Assembly (NCBI RefSeq): GCF_024643285.1
Contig: NZ_JAMSLW010000004.1
Span: 1-64,000 of the forward strand
Reading direction: 5' to 3'
Source of the DNA: Parapedobacter lycopersici
GTDB taxonomy: Bacteria > Bacteroidota > Bacteroidia > Sphingobacteriales > Sphingobacteriaceae
DNA length: 64,000 nucleotides
Shown: piece after piece, positions 52,967 through 61,716 of the stretch
Layout of the letters: every line of letters begins with the position of its first letter
Position numbering within the stretch: the stretch's first letter is position 1
The notes under the pieces: model-generated
The model's input: only the letters and a program-made list of their open reading frames with translations
Databases searched by the model: none
What the model was told of the DNA's origin: nothing
Program-made: the position numbers and the translations under genes

Positions 52967-54319
52967 TCACCCCGCCGGTTCCCAACCGGGTTCATATTCC
53001 CTGCGCCAATATTGCTGGGCCCCGGGATTGTCAAGAATATGGCCATTGGCGGGATTGATGTGCAGCAGGCTGCCGCTTCGCTGGGCAATATTGCCCAACT
53101 GGACCAGCAAGGTGCTCATGTGGCCGCTCAGGATGTCTGCATGCAGCTTACCTCCGTTTTTTATGCCGTCAAAAAAATTCTGGATATGCCCCGCATCCAA
53201 TGCCTGGGACGGATTGGTCAGGTTCCTCGAGTCGACGTTGGCATTATGCTCTACACGCTTAATCACCTGGTTCTTCAGGTCATAAATGGTATAACCATTA
53301 TCGCCATTAATCTGGAGTGCTCCGGTTTCCCCATAAAAGATCACGCCCACGCTGGAACCTTCCACACTGCGGCCGTTGCAGCTGTGCCCTTCCCAGGAAA
53401 TCAGCCCTTTATTACCGAAATCAAGCTGGATAACCTGTGTATCGGGTGTTTCCCAGTCGTCTTGATAACGGTACCGTCCGCCCAAAGAGCTTACCTTTTC
53501 CGGGTAATCCACCTGCAGCCCCCATCGGGCGAGGTCTACCATATGCGTACCATTATTGAGTGCTTCTCCCGTTCCCCAATGCCAGAACCAATGCCAGTTA
53601 TAATGGATAAGATTGTCCTTGAATGGCCTCCGCGGGGCCGGTCCCTGCCATAATTCATAATTCAGCCACTCCGGTATTGCCGCCGCTTTTCCCGTGCCGA
53701 TGGAGGCGCGGTTATTGGTGTACCACGTTTTTGCGAAATAAGGTCTGCCGATTGCGCCATCGTGCAGTGCCTGGATGCCTTCCATGACATTGGGCCACGA
53801 CCGCCGCTGGTTACCCATCTGGATCACGTTCCCGTACTTCTGCTGTGCCGCAACTAACAGCTCTCCCTCGTGCGGATTATGGCTGCAGGGTTTTTCAAGG
53901 TAAACATGCTTGCCGGCCTGCGACGCTAAAATTGCCGCCGGCGCATGCCAGTGGTCCGGCGCCGCTACCACCAATGCATCCAAATCAGCATAAGTAACCA
54001 GCTTCCGGATATCCGGCTCGGCTTTGGGGCGGCGCTGCTGGTTTTTCTCCACCGCTGCCCTGCATTTTTCAGCTGCCCGGGTATCCACATCACATACATA
54101 AACAATCTCACAATTGGGCTGCAGGGAAAAATTCTGCGACAGGGCCAGCCCACGGGCATTGACACCCATCATGGCCACCCTGATCCGCTCGTTAGCCCCA
54201 ATGATCTGGCGGTAACTGGCGGCGCTGAACCCCGGAAGGATTCCGCCAACCGATAATGCCGCCGTACCGATGGCGGTTTTCCTGATAAAATCCCTGCGTG
54301 TGTTGGTTCGTTTTTTCAT
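52967..54319 (-). CDS. Exported Gfo/Idh/MocA-family oxidoreductase (Tat signal)
   Basis: The 450-residue protein starts with a twin-arginine signal (TRRDFIRKTAIGTAALSVGG), which usually means export after folding with cofactor. A Rossmann domain with VAMMGVNARGLAL follows, then the catalytic EKP (VYLEKPCSHNP). It likely carries tightly bound NAD and oxidises or reduces a sugar hydroxyl in the periplasm. Last gene of the upstream seven-gene operon. Confidence 0.9.
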   Translation of the reverse strand: MKKRTNTRRDFIRKTAIGTAALSVGGILPGFSAASYRQIIGANERIRVAMMGVNARGLALSQNFSLQPNCEIVYVCDVDTRAAEKCRAAVEKNQQRRPKAEPDIRKLVTYADLDALVVAAPDHWHAPAAILASQAGKHVYLEKPCSHNPHEGELLVAAQQKYGNVIQMGNQRRSWPNVMEGIQALHDGAIGRPYFAKTWYTNNRASIGTGKAAAIPEWLNYELWQGPAPRRPFKDNLIHYNWHWFWHWGTGEALNNGTHMVDLARWGLQVDYPEKVSSLGGRYRYQDDWETPDTQVIQLDFGNKGLISWEGHSCNGRSVEGSSVGVIFYGETGALQINGDNGYTIYDLKNQVIKRVEHNANVDSRNLTNPSQALDAGHIQNFFDGIKNGGKLHADILSGHMSTLLVQLGNIAQRSGSLLHINPANGHILDNPGAQQYWRREYEPGWEPAG

Positions 54320-54390
54320 AATCCGGTATTATTTGAATGTGTATGTTCATTTTTAGACCGGCAGCGTGCACCTGCATGCGCCAATGGTCG

Positions 54391-55914
54391 TCATTGCCTG
54401 CTGGCAGGTGCCGGTCTGCGCGCAGCGACCTCCGCCCGCGATACCCGGCTGGCCTGCGGTCCAAACCGTTTCCGTACATAGGAAAGTATAATCGCAAGTT
54501 CCTTATCCTCCAGGAAATGAAAAGCCGGCATTTCGCCCCTGCCCTCCAGCACCAGGCGGATCAACGCGTCCGCATCCGCAGCAGCCACCGGTCCGGCCTG
54601 GTTAAGCGGCGGGAATACCCCTTCCACACCCCGTCCGTTGCCCTGGTGGCAGGAAGCACAGTAATCGGTATACAGCAGTTCGCCACGGCTCACCACATCG
54701 GATTGATTGGCTATCGCAGCGGGCGTGGCCTTCTGCTTACGCAGCTGCTGCGCCGTAGCCTTTGACAACCGGATAATCCGGTCGTCGCGCGCTTCCGCAA
54801 ATCCGTTCGGGTTCCAGTCGCGGTTACTGGTACCGATGTAAATATCGCCGTCCGGGGTTACGCAAATGGAGCGCAGGCGACCGAACAGTTGCTGGAATAA
54901 GATCGTATCGGCCATAATGCGGCTCCCATCTGCATCCAGTTTCAGCACGTGGAGCCCATTTCCCTTCAATGTAGTCAGCAGGATACTGTGACGGAATTCC
55001 GGCAGGATATCCGACTCGTACAGGGCCAGTCCGGCAGGACCGATAGTGGGTGTCCAGGCCCGCAACGGCTCCTGGATAATACTGTCGCGGGCTACTGCCC
55101 TTTCCTCGTCTGTATCGACAAATCCTTCCACCACCGGCCATCCGTAATTTCCTCCTTTTATGATTTTATTGACTTCATCTGCAATCGCGTCCCCGTGTCC
55201 GGAGCTGTACAGCTGTCCATCGGCGGCATACGCCAGGCCCTGCGGATTGCGCAGGCCCCATGCCCACACCGGACTGCCGGGAATCGGGTTATCCGCGGGG
55301 ACGCTGCCATCGATCCGGTACCGTAGTATTTTTCCATGGGGCACAAGGACATCCTGTGCATTCCCGTGCTGCGCGCCATCACCCGTTGCCACCATTAACA
55401 TGCCGTCGGGTGCAATCACGAGCCTGGCACCGTAATGTCCGTTCCAGGCAGCATATTCCAGTATTTCCAGCGGGGCGGCGAGCGTATCGCCGGCATAGGT
55501 ATACCGCACAATCCGGGATACCGGTTGATCCGCCGCATTCTTCGCCACGTAGGCAATAAAAACATACGGGCTGGCATCCATATCCGGGTGCAGCGTCATC
55601 CCCAGCAGTCCGCCCGTCCGCTGCCGGTAAACGTCCTTCAGGGAGAGCAGTTCCTGCTGTATGCCCGTTTCGGGATCGATCCGGCTGATTTTGCCCGACT
55701 GTTCGGCAACCCAGAGCTGTCCGCCCGGACCCGCACAGATTTCCCACGGCACGTCCAGGCTATCGGCGACCGTCGTCATGGCCAGCGTGGTAGCCCCATA
55801 GGTAAACAGCGCCTCGGCTTCCTGCTGCGTTGGTTCGCATCCCAGGCAACCGATGGCCAGCAAGGCAATCAGGCAGTGGTACCTCTGTATATGGATCAAT
55901 GGATTCAACATCAT
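54391..55914 (-). CDS. Lipoprotein fusing an aldose-sugar-dehydrogenase (PQQ-type) to cytochrome c
   Basis: 507 residues. A lipobox (LGC, Cys26) is followed by a soluble glucose/sorbosone dehydrogenase beta-propeller (VPWEICAGPGGQLWVAEQSG; GATGDGAQHGN-like) and a C-terminal cytochrome c domain with haem site CASCH in DYCASCHQGNGRGVEG. The fusion should pass electrons from a sugar to a periplasmic acceptor. It precedes the third Tat-type Gfo gene by 71 bases and follows the aldolase by one base. Confidence 0.88.
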   Translation of the reverse strand: MMLNPLIHIQRYHCLIALLAIGCLGCEPTQQEAEALFTYGATTLAMTTVADSLDVPWEICAGPGGQLWVAEQSGKISRIDPETGIQQELLSLKDVYRQRTGGLLGMTLHPDMDASPYVFIAYVAKNAADQPVSRIVRYTYAGDTLAAPLEILEYAAWNGHYGARLVIAPDGMLMVATGDGAQHGNAQDVLVPHGKILRYRIDGSVPADNPIPGSPVWAWGLRNPQGLAYAADGQLYSSGHGDAIADEVNKIIKGGNYGWPVVEGFVDTDEERAVARDSIIQEPLRAWTPTIGPAGLALYESDILPEFRHSILLTTLKGNGLHVLKLDADGSRIMADTILFQQLFGRLRSICVTPDGDIYIGTSNRDWNPNGFAEARDDRIIRLSKATAQQLRKQKATPAAIANQSDVVSRGELLYTDYCASCHQGNGRGVEGVFPPLNQAGPVAAADADALIRLVLEGRGEMPAFHFLEDKELAIILSYVRKRFGPQASRVSRAEVAARRPAPASRQ

Positions 55915-55915
55915 C

Positions 55916-56983
55916 TCATCCGTGTTTATCCGTTTTTAGAAAAGCCTGTACAAATGCAACATCAAGTAAGTCCGGGTACGCCGCGAATATCCGGTCGAGC
56001 TCCGTATCCTGGCCATCAGATAACGTTTCCTTCGGATCCAGGCACCAGATACCGGCCATCAGACCCTCCCGGCGCAGCACTTCATGGATGCCCGGAATGC
56101 AACCATGGAATTGATGTGCAGGGTCAAAAACAGCGGCATTGACATCGGTAAGCTGCACGCCCCGGGCCAACAGCTGCCCGGCATTATGGAACCCGGATTC
56201 CCGGCAGCTCCGGATTTCATCCAGCAGACGCACTGCCGCATGCGTTCCCACAGCCCACTGCCCCAGCAGTCCCCCTACAAAATGCCTGGCCACGGTATGT
56301 CCATCTACTTCAAAACGATAGTCCGTCAGCAGGTCGGCAATGATATTATCATCGTTACCGGTATACAGGGCAATCTTTTTGCCCGACCGGTCAAAACAAG
56401 CCGCCCGCATGACGTCCAGCGTCTGGTAGCGGTTGAATGCCGCTACCTTGATGGCCAGTACGTTGGGAATGGCAATAAATTCAGTCCAGAAATCATAAGA
56501 AAAAATCCTCCCCCCCACGCTGGGTTGCAGGTAAAACCCGAAGACGGGGATGGTTTCCGCCACCACCCGAGTCCGTTCCAGCAACTGTTCTTCAGTAAGC
56601 TCCGGCAGTCCGCCCATGCTCAGCAATCCCATATCATAGCCGCAGCTGCGGGCGATTTCCGCTTCCTTTACCGCCTGCCGGGTATCGCCGCAGATGCCGG
56701 CGACCTTCAGGAACGGGCGTCCGATGTCCGCCTGATCAATCTCATCAGCCGCCAGCCGCAGCACCGGCTCATAGAGGTTAATACCCGGGTCGCGGATGGC
56801 AAACTGTGTACTGTGCACGCCTACAGCGATACCTCCGGCGCCCGCCGCAATGTAATATCGCGTCAGCAGCCGTTGCCGGTCTTCATCCAGCTTCCGCCCG
56901 GCGTCCAGTGCCAGTGGATGGGCAGGGATAACCGTACCATCCAGCAGCAGTTTATGTTTTTCTTTCGAAAGCATGGGTTCCAT
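55916..56983 (-). CDS. Dihydrodipicolinate-synthase-family aldolase (DapA-like)
   Basis: 355 residues, TIM-barrel class I aldolase. The Schiff-base lysine is in VLAIKVAAFN and the partner tyrosine in FGFYLQP. The protein is cytoplasmic. DapA relatives split or form C-C bonds with pyruvate-type keto acids, and in sugar loci they cleave keto-deoxy acids. The substrate is unknown. It sits between the SDR gene (3 bases upstream) and the dehydrogenase-cytochrome gene (1 base downstream). Confidence 0.85.
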   Translation of the reverse strand: MEPMLSKEKHKLLLDGTVIPAHPLALDAGRKLDEDRQRLLTRYYIAAGAGGIAVGVHSTQFAIRDPGINLYEPVLRLAADEIDQADIGRPFLKVAGICGDTRQAVKEAEIARSCGYDMGLLSMGGLPELTEEQLLERTRVVAETIPVFGFYLQPSVGGRIFSYDFWTEFIAIPNVLAIKVAAFNRYQTLDVMRAACFDRSGKKIALYTGNDDNIIADLLTDYRFEVDGHTVARHFVGGLLGQWAVGTHAAVRLLDEIRSCRESGFHNAGQLLARGVQLTDVNAAVFDPAHQFHGCIPGIHEVLRREGLMAGIWCLDPKETLSDGQDTELDRIFAAYPDLLDVAFVQAFLKTDKHG

Positions 56984-56986
56984 AGC

Positions 56987-58003
56987 TTAAAACTTACCTT
57001 CTCTTTCCTGAAAATGGGTTGGCTTGTCAAGCAGTTCACCCCCCCGGATAAGCCAGTCGGCGGTCAGGCCGATCATCTCCTTCAGCGTCACTTTCGGGTA
57101 ACCAAAAAGCCGGTGGGCTTCCGCTGCGTTGCTGAGCAGCGCCGTTGGTTCCTCGGTATGGACAAACACCGGTTCGCGGTTAAACAGGGTCCCGAACTGC
57201 TGTGCCAGCCACCGTACCGAAACCGTTTCGGGTCCGGTGACATTCAAAATCTTAGCCGGTGCCGCACAGTGCAGCAGTGAACGTAGCGCCACCTCGTTTG
57301 CATCACCCTGCCAGATCACGTTGACGTGGCCGGTTGACAGGTCAACGGGCCGTCCCGACTGCACGGACCTGGCGATCTCCAGCAATACACCGTAGCGGTA
57401 GTCAATCGCATAGTTAAGTCGGTAAATCAGCACCGGAGTGCTGTATTTTTCCGAGAAATACTGAAAAATACGTTCGCGCCCGAGGCAGGACTGACCGTAT
57501 TCCCCCCGGGGATCGGCCGGTTGCTCTTCGGAAGAACCGCCTGCCGAAACCGGCAAAAAGGGATACACATTTCCGGTAGAAAACGCGACGATACGGGAGT
57601 TACGGTACTTTTCGGCGACCCGCCCCGGCAGGTAGGTATTCATGGCCCAGGTGAATGCAGCGTTGCCCGTTGTTCCGAATTTCTGGCCGGCGAGGTAAAT
57701 GACATTGGGTACATCCGGCAGTTCCGCCAGCGCCGCGTCATCCAGCAGGTCGGCGGCAAGGGTCTCCACCCCCGCTGCATCCAGTGCCGCGCGCGCTTTC
57801 GTATCTGAAAACCGGGAAACACCGATGATACGCTGCCCGGTTCCTGCCGCATCGGCTGCCCGGCGGGCCAGTTGCGCCATGGACGGGCCCATCTTTCCAC
57901 CCACACCCAACAACAGGATATCGCCGTTGATGCGGCGCATATCCTCAATCAATGCTGCCGAAGGGGTCAGCATCCGTGTTTCCAGCTCTGCCAGTTCATG
58001 CAT
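56987..58003 (-). CDS. Extended SDR / NAD-dependent epimerase-like protein with YxxxC
   Basis: 338 residues. A nucleotide-binding GVGGKMGPS (33-41), the SDR Thr in FSTGNVYPF and a catalytic Tyr169 in EYGQSCLGRE are visible. The usual Lys of YxxxK is Cys173. The family epimerises or dehydrates NDP-sugars or other sugars; the Lys loss suggests an altered or non-catalytic role. It lies between the Nramp-type gene and the aldolase, gaps 5 and 3 bases. Confidence 0.82.
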   Translation of the reverse strand: MHELAELETRMLTPSAALIEDMRRINGDILLLGVGGKMGPSMAQLARRAADAAGTGQRIIGVSRFSDTKARAALDAAGVETLAADLLDDAALAELPDVPNVIYLAGQKFGTTGNAAFTWAMNTYLPGRVAEKYRNSRIVAFSTGNVYPFLPVSAGGSSEEQPADPRGEYGQSCLGRERIFQYFSEKYSTPVLIYRLNYAIDYRYGVLLEIARSVQSGRPVDLSTGHVNVIWQGDANEVALRSLLHCAAPAKILNVTGPETVSVRWLAQQFGTLFNREPVFVHTEEPTALLSNAAEAHRLFGYPKVTLKEMIGLTADWLIRGGELLDKPTHFQEREGKF

Positions 58004-58008
58004 AACAA

Positions 58009-59247
58009 TTACGTTAAAAACAGTTCATTAAAATTATAACAGGCCAGCAGCACCAGGGCCAGCAGTCCGACGAATCCGCTGTACCGGACAAACGGTGTAT
58101 TGACATATGTGCCCATGAGCGCCCTGTTACTCGAAATCAGGTACATTGCGGTACCGATAAACGGCACCAGGAAAATCGTTACGCTCTGGGCAAACACGAT
58201 CAGTTCCAATGGTGGTTTTTCAAATCCAATGGCAATGGCACTGCCCGCCGTCATTACAATGGCAATCAGCAGCTTCACTGCTTTGGCATCCAGCCGGCTG
58301 CCGTAACCGAGGCCGTCGGCAAGCAGCGACCCCCCGATGGTGGCGTTGCCGATCAGTGAAGAAAAAGAGGCTCCGAACAATCCCACCAAAAACAGCTGCG
58401 AGGCATAACGGCCGAACAGCGGTTCAAGCGCCCGCGCCATGTCGGACGCATTGGTTACGCTGATGCCCCGCCGGTTCAGCACCGCCGCCGCACAGATCAT
58501 GACCACGGCACTCATGACACCCAGGATCATAATGCCCGTGAAACCGTCGTTGCCCTGTTGCCCGGAGGCCTGTCCGATCTTTTTCCGCTCCTGCACAAGG
58601 TAACTCTGGTAAAATGCACCCACAATGGAAAAACAGGAAGCAAAAAAAGCAATGATCAGTCCTGTTGAACCTTCCGGAACGGAAGGGTGGAAGCCGGCAA
58701 GCAGCTCGGTAACCGTGGGTTTAGCTAAAAACAGCGTCGTGAGAAAGGAAAAAAGCATCAGGGCCACAATGGCGATCATCAGCCGCTCCAGTGTGCGGTA
58801 AAAATGTCGGAAAAAAAGCAGGGCGATCCCAATGACATTAAACAGCAGGATCCAGGGTACCGGCGATGTGCCACTTGCCTCCGCAATGGAAATGCCTACC
58901 CCCACGGAATTGCCCGCCTGAAACGATGTAGCCACCAGAAACACACCGACACCCACCAATCCCGACACCCATTTGCCATACTGGGCACGGATTGTCCCCA
59001 GCAGCGTTTGCTGTGTGGCCAGGCCGATACGGGCGGCCATCGCGGTGAAGATGGTCATGAAGAAAATAGCCACAACAACCACCCACAGCAGGGCATAGCC
59101 ATATTGGGCCCCCATTTTGGAGGTGATGGTGATTTTGCTCGGACCGAACACAATTGCCGCGGTAACAATCCCCGGACCAATCGTGGCCAGCCAGCGCCGC
59201 AGCGGAAAACTGCCGCTGCTTTTCGGTTCCTGCGGGGTTATTGCCAT
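58009..59247 (-). CDS. Nramp-fold transporter lacking the canonical metal-binding motifs
   Basis: 412 residues, about 11 membrane helices with the LeuT-like Nramp pattern (GPGIVTAAIVF...MGAQYGYALLW). In true Nramp carriers the first helix has DPGN and the sixth MPH. Here they are GPSK (35-38) and a segment SIVGAFYQSY (207-216) without Met-Pro-His. The usual transition-metal site is therefore missing. It may carry Mg2+ or an organic compound such as the sugar made by its neighbours. It overlaps the upstream Gfo gene by 10 bases. Confidence 0.82.
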   Translation of the reverse strand: MAITPQEPKSSGSFPLRRWLATIGPGIVTAAIVFGPSKITITSKMGAQYGYALLWVVVVAIFFMTIFTAMAARIGLATQQTLLGTIRAQYGKWVSGLVGVGVFLVATSFQAGNSVGVGISIAEASGTSPVPWILLFNVIGIALLFFRHFYRTLERLMIAIVALMLFSFLTTLFLAKPTVTELLAGFHPSVPEGSTGLIIAFFASCFSIVGAFYQSYLVQERKKIGQASGQQGNDGFTGIMILGVMSAVVMICAAAVLNRRGISVTNASDMARALEPLFGRYASQLFLVGLFGASFSSLIGNATIGGSLLADGLGYGSRLDAKAVKLLIAIVMTAGSAIAIGFEKPPLELIVFAQSVTIFLVPFIGTAMYLISSNRALMGTYVNTPFVRYSGFVGLLALVLLACYNFNELFLT

Positions 59248-60437
59248 TGCTGAATCTTTCCGGTTTCTGCTGAACGGTTGGCCAGCATCACAGCCTTTGC
59301 CGAATCACGACCCGTTTCCACGTTGGAAAAAGGTTTCTTTCCGGTACGTATGCAGTCGGCGAAATCAAGCAGCGCGTAGGCCGTGGGATCCCGGTTCTCG
59401 GCATCCTGGTTTTCAAAAGCAAGCGGCACCGGTTTTCCCTGTCCCCAGGATTCGCTGGTGGCTCCGGTCACGCCGTCGACCGTAGTCCGTTCTTTTTTAT
59501 TGTTTTCAGGATATACCAGTGCCCCGGTACGCTGTATTTCGATGGTTCCCGCTGTCCCCAGCACCCGTATGGAATAACCGTTATAGGCATTGGTCAGTAT
59601 CGAGCTCACGTTAGCTCGGACACCGCCTGGATAGGTATATATCGCCCGGATGTTATCGTAGGTTTCCCGTCCGTCCTTCCAGTAGTCGATGCCCCCGACA
59701 GCGGTTACCTGCAGGGGGTGGGCACCGGCGAACCAATTCAGGATATCCACCTGGTGGGCACACAGTTCCGTCATCAACCCACCCGAATACGCCTTGTACA
59801 TGCGCCAGTTGACCTGCCGTTCAAGCGCGGCGTCCGGCACCGGACGCCGCCAGTCCGAATTGCGGTGATACTGGCACTCATACTGCAGCACGTTTCCGAT
59901 CCAGCCTTTCCGGATGGCCTCGTTGACCTTGTGGTACAGCATAAAATAGCGGTATTGGTGACCGATCTGCAGTACCTGTTGCGGGTGATTGGCAGCTATT
60001 GCCACCAATTGGTCAGCCTCATCGGGCGTATGGGTCATTGTCTTCTCCAGGTAAACGTGCTTGCCCGCCTGCAAAGCGGCGGTGGCCGCCTCGAAATGAA
60101 GGTATTCCGGCAGGGCAATCACCACACCGTCAACCGCCCGGTCGTCCAGCAATTGCCGGTAATCGGTGTAGCGCCTGACTGCTTCGGGGGCGGCCGCCGA
60201 CACGCCGAGCTGCGTTTCCATGATATCGCAGCAAGCCACCAGTTCCATGCCCGGCAGCGTCCGTAAGATATTGGCGATGCCCCCGCCCCGGTTTCCCATA
60301 CCGATAATGCCCAGCCGGGTGGTTCCGTTTTGCCGCGCACCAGCGAACGCGGGCAGCCCCAACGCCAGGCCGGCCAGCGTCCATGAACCGGCCTGAATAA
60401 AAGTTCTCCGTGAATACGTATCGTAATAATGTGCCAT
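59238..60437 (-). CDS. Exported Gfo/Idh/MocA-family oxidoreductase (Tat signal)
   Basis: 399 residues. A twin-arginine signal (YSRRTFIQAGSWTLAGLAL) leads to a Rossmann domain (LGIIGMGNRGGGIANIL). The catalytic motif is EKT (VYLEKTMTHTPD) instead of EKP but keeps the Lys. The ATG at 60437 starts the signal; the open frame extends a further 82 codons upstream without a fitting signal. Second gene of the seven-gene operon, overlapping the Nramp-fold gene by 10 bases. Confidence 0.88.
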   Translation of the reverse strand: MAHYYDTYSRRTFIQAGSWTLAGLALGLPAFAGARQNGTTRLGIIGMGNRGGGIANILRTLPGMELVACCDIMETQLGVSAAAPEAVRRYTDYRQLLDDRAVDGVVIALPEYLHFEAATAALQAGKHVYLEKTMTHTPDEADQLVAIAANHPQQVLQIGHQYRYFMLYHKVNEAIRKGWIGNVLQYECQYHRNSDWRRPVPDAALERQVNWRMYKAYSGGLMTELCAHQVDILNWFAGAHPLQVTAVGGIDYWKDGRETYDNIRAIYTYPGGVRANVSSILTNAYNGYSIRVLGTAGTIEIQRTGALVYPENNKKERTTVDGVTGATSESWGQGKPVPLAFENQDAENRDPTAYALLDFADCIRTGKKPFSNVETGRDSAKAVMLANRSAETGKIQQWQ

Positions 60438-60459
60438 GATGATCCTCGGGTATGGTTGG

Positions 60460-61461
60460 TTAACGATTCCAAAGCGACACCGATGCGCCGCCGCGTTTCC
60501 TGCTTTCGTCTGCCGCCTCAATAAACGCAACCAGTTCCAGGGTTTCCTTCGAATCAACCGGCGGTACACCGCTGTCAAAAAAATCAACAATCTGATACAG
60601 CAGCGGGATATACCCGCCGTATTCCCCGATGGCCGCCTGTCCTTTTTCGCCGAAGGCCGTCCCCCCGTAGCCGGTCCGGCCACTCCGGATTCCCCGGAAA
60701 GTACCCACCCGCCCGTCCGACCACGTACCTACGACGATGTCTGTACCCTCGCTGTAAACCCGGGTAACACGTTCACAGCCCGTACCCAGTAATGCATACA
60801 GCATTTCGATGCCATGGATGCCATACCACAATAAATCCGGGTGGGTAGGCTCGATGGGTGCCGGGCTATAGGTAGCCGCGCCGGTAACCGGACCAATCAG
60901 GGCGCCGGACCTGATTTCAGCAATGTTTTCGGCGTACCGCAGTGATGAGGTGGAGAATACGGGAACCCGGTGGGTGGCTGCCGCATCAAAGATGGCCTGT
61001 GCATCGGCCAGCGACGCCGCAATCGGCTTATCAATAAATACCGGCTTGCCTGCCTTAAACACCTCCAGTGCCTGCTCCAGGTGCAGCCGGCCATCGTTCG
61101 TTTCCAGCAACACCGCGTCCACGCCGGACAGCAGGGCCGGAATGGAATCCACTACCTCCACGCCCAGTTTTTTTACTTCATCGATATAACCCGGAATCCG
61201 GGAAAAACTGCTTTCAATGGTTTTGCTTCCGTATGGATAGGCTGCAACAGCCCGGTATCCCTTCAGCTTTGGATCCGGCGACGCCGCATTGAGTGCCTTG
61301 GCAAAGGCAATGCTGTGTGAAGTATCCAGGCCGATAATGCCAACGCGCTTACCCGGCCGGACCGTATTTCCCAGCAGAGTCACCTGCCCGAGTGATACGC
61401 CGAGCCCGGTTACTGCCGCCGATTTAATGAACGTCCGTCTGCTTTGGTTAGTTTCTGTCAT
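60460..61461 (-). CDS. Exported Gfo/Idh/MocA-family oxidoreductase (Tat signal)
   Basis: 333 residues. Twin-arginine signal (SRRTFIKSAAVTGLGVSL), Rossmann start VGIIGLDTSHSIAFA and catalytic DKP (FIDKPIAASLADA). Shorter than the other two. It starts at the ATG 61461, three codons after an in-frame TTG. First gene of the leftward accessory operon; its upstream region shares 255 bases with the divergent GH20 gene. Confidence 0.85.
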   Translation of the reverse strand: MTETNQSRRTFIKSAAVTGLGVSLGQVTLLGNTVRPGKRVGIIGLDTSHSIAFAKALNAASPDPKLKGYRAVAAYPYGSKTIESSFSRIPGYIDEVKKLGVEVVDSIPALLSGVDAVLLETNDGRLHLEQALEVFKAGKPVFIDKPIAASLADAQAIFDAAATHRVPVFSTSSLRYAENIAEIRSGALIGPVTGAATYSPAPIEPTHPDLLWYGIHGIEMLYALLGTGCERVTRVYSEGTDIVVGTWSDGRVGTFRGIRSGRTGYGGTAFGEKGQAAIGEYGGYIPLLYQIVDFFDSGVPPVDSKETLELVAFIEAADESRKRGGASVSLWNR

Positions 61462-61587
61462 GATGAACAATTAAGTTAGGGTACACGCAGCGGTATGCGG
61501 CACCGATGCTGGCAGCGAGCCGCCGGCGGATTCATAATCAGGTTACGGTAACGTACACGCTAAGAAAGAAAATAAAGGTTACACTTC

Positions 61588-61595
61588 CAAATTTA
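61588..61595 (-). promoter_or_regulatory. Possible -7 element of the accessory sugar operon
   Basis: Minus-strand TAAATTTG matches TAnnTTTG, about 130 bases before the first gene. No TTG sits at the usual -33 distance. The leader between holds a palindrome GTTACGGTAAC (61542-61552), CCGCCGGCGG (61520-61529) and a direct repeat GTACACGC (61481-61488 and 61553-61560), which may be regulatory. Confidence 0.3.
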
Positions 61596-61650
61596 TTTCG
61601 ACATCCGGCAGTTTCCGGCAGCAACACGCAATGATTATATTGACTGGGTA

Positions 61651-61680
61651 TTGTGCATTCGCCCAACATTTATATCTTTG
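61651..61680 (+). promoter_or_regulatory. Promoter of the second GH20 gene
   Basis: TTG (61651-61653), 19 bases, then TATCTTTG (61673-61680), a full -7 match, 36 bases before the ATG at 61717. Confidence 0.65.
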
Positions 61681-61716
61681 ATGTCTACGAGATCACACCA
61701 ACGAACTTAAACAGTA

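Noticed and set aside
56084-57280. 398-codon open frame opposite the aldolase and SDR genes
   Set aside because: It spans two clear genes on the other strand and has low-complexity His/Gln-rich composition.
54391-61461. Polysaccharide utilisation locus
   Set aside because: No susC/susD pair, TonB-dependent receptor or glycan regulator is present.
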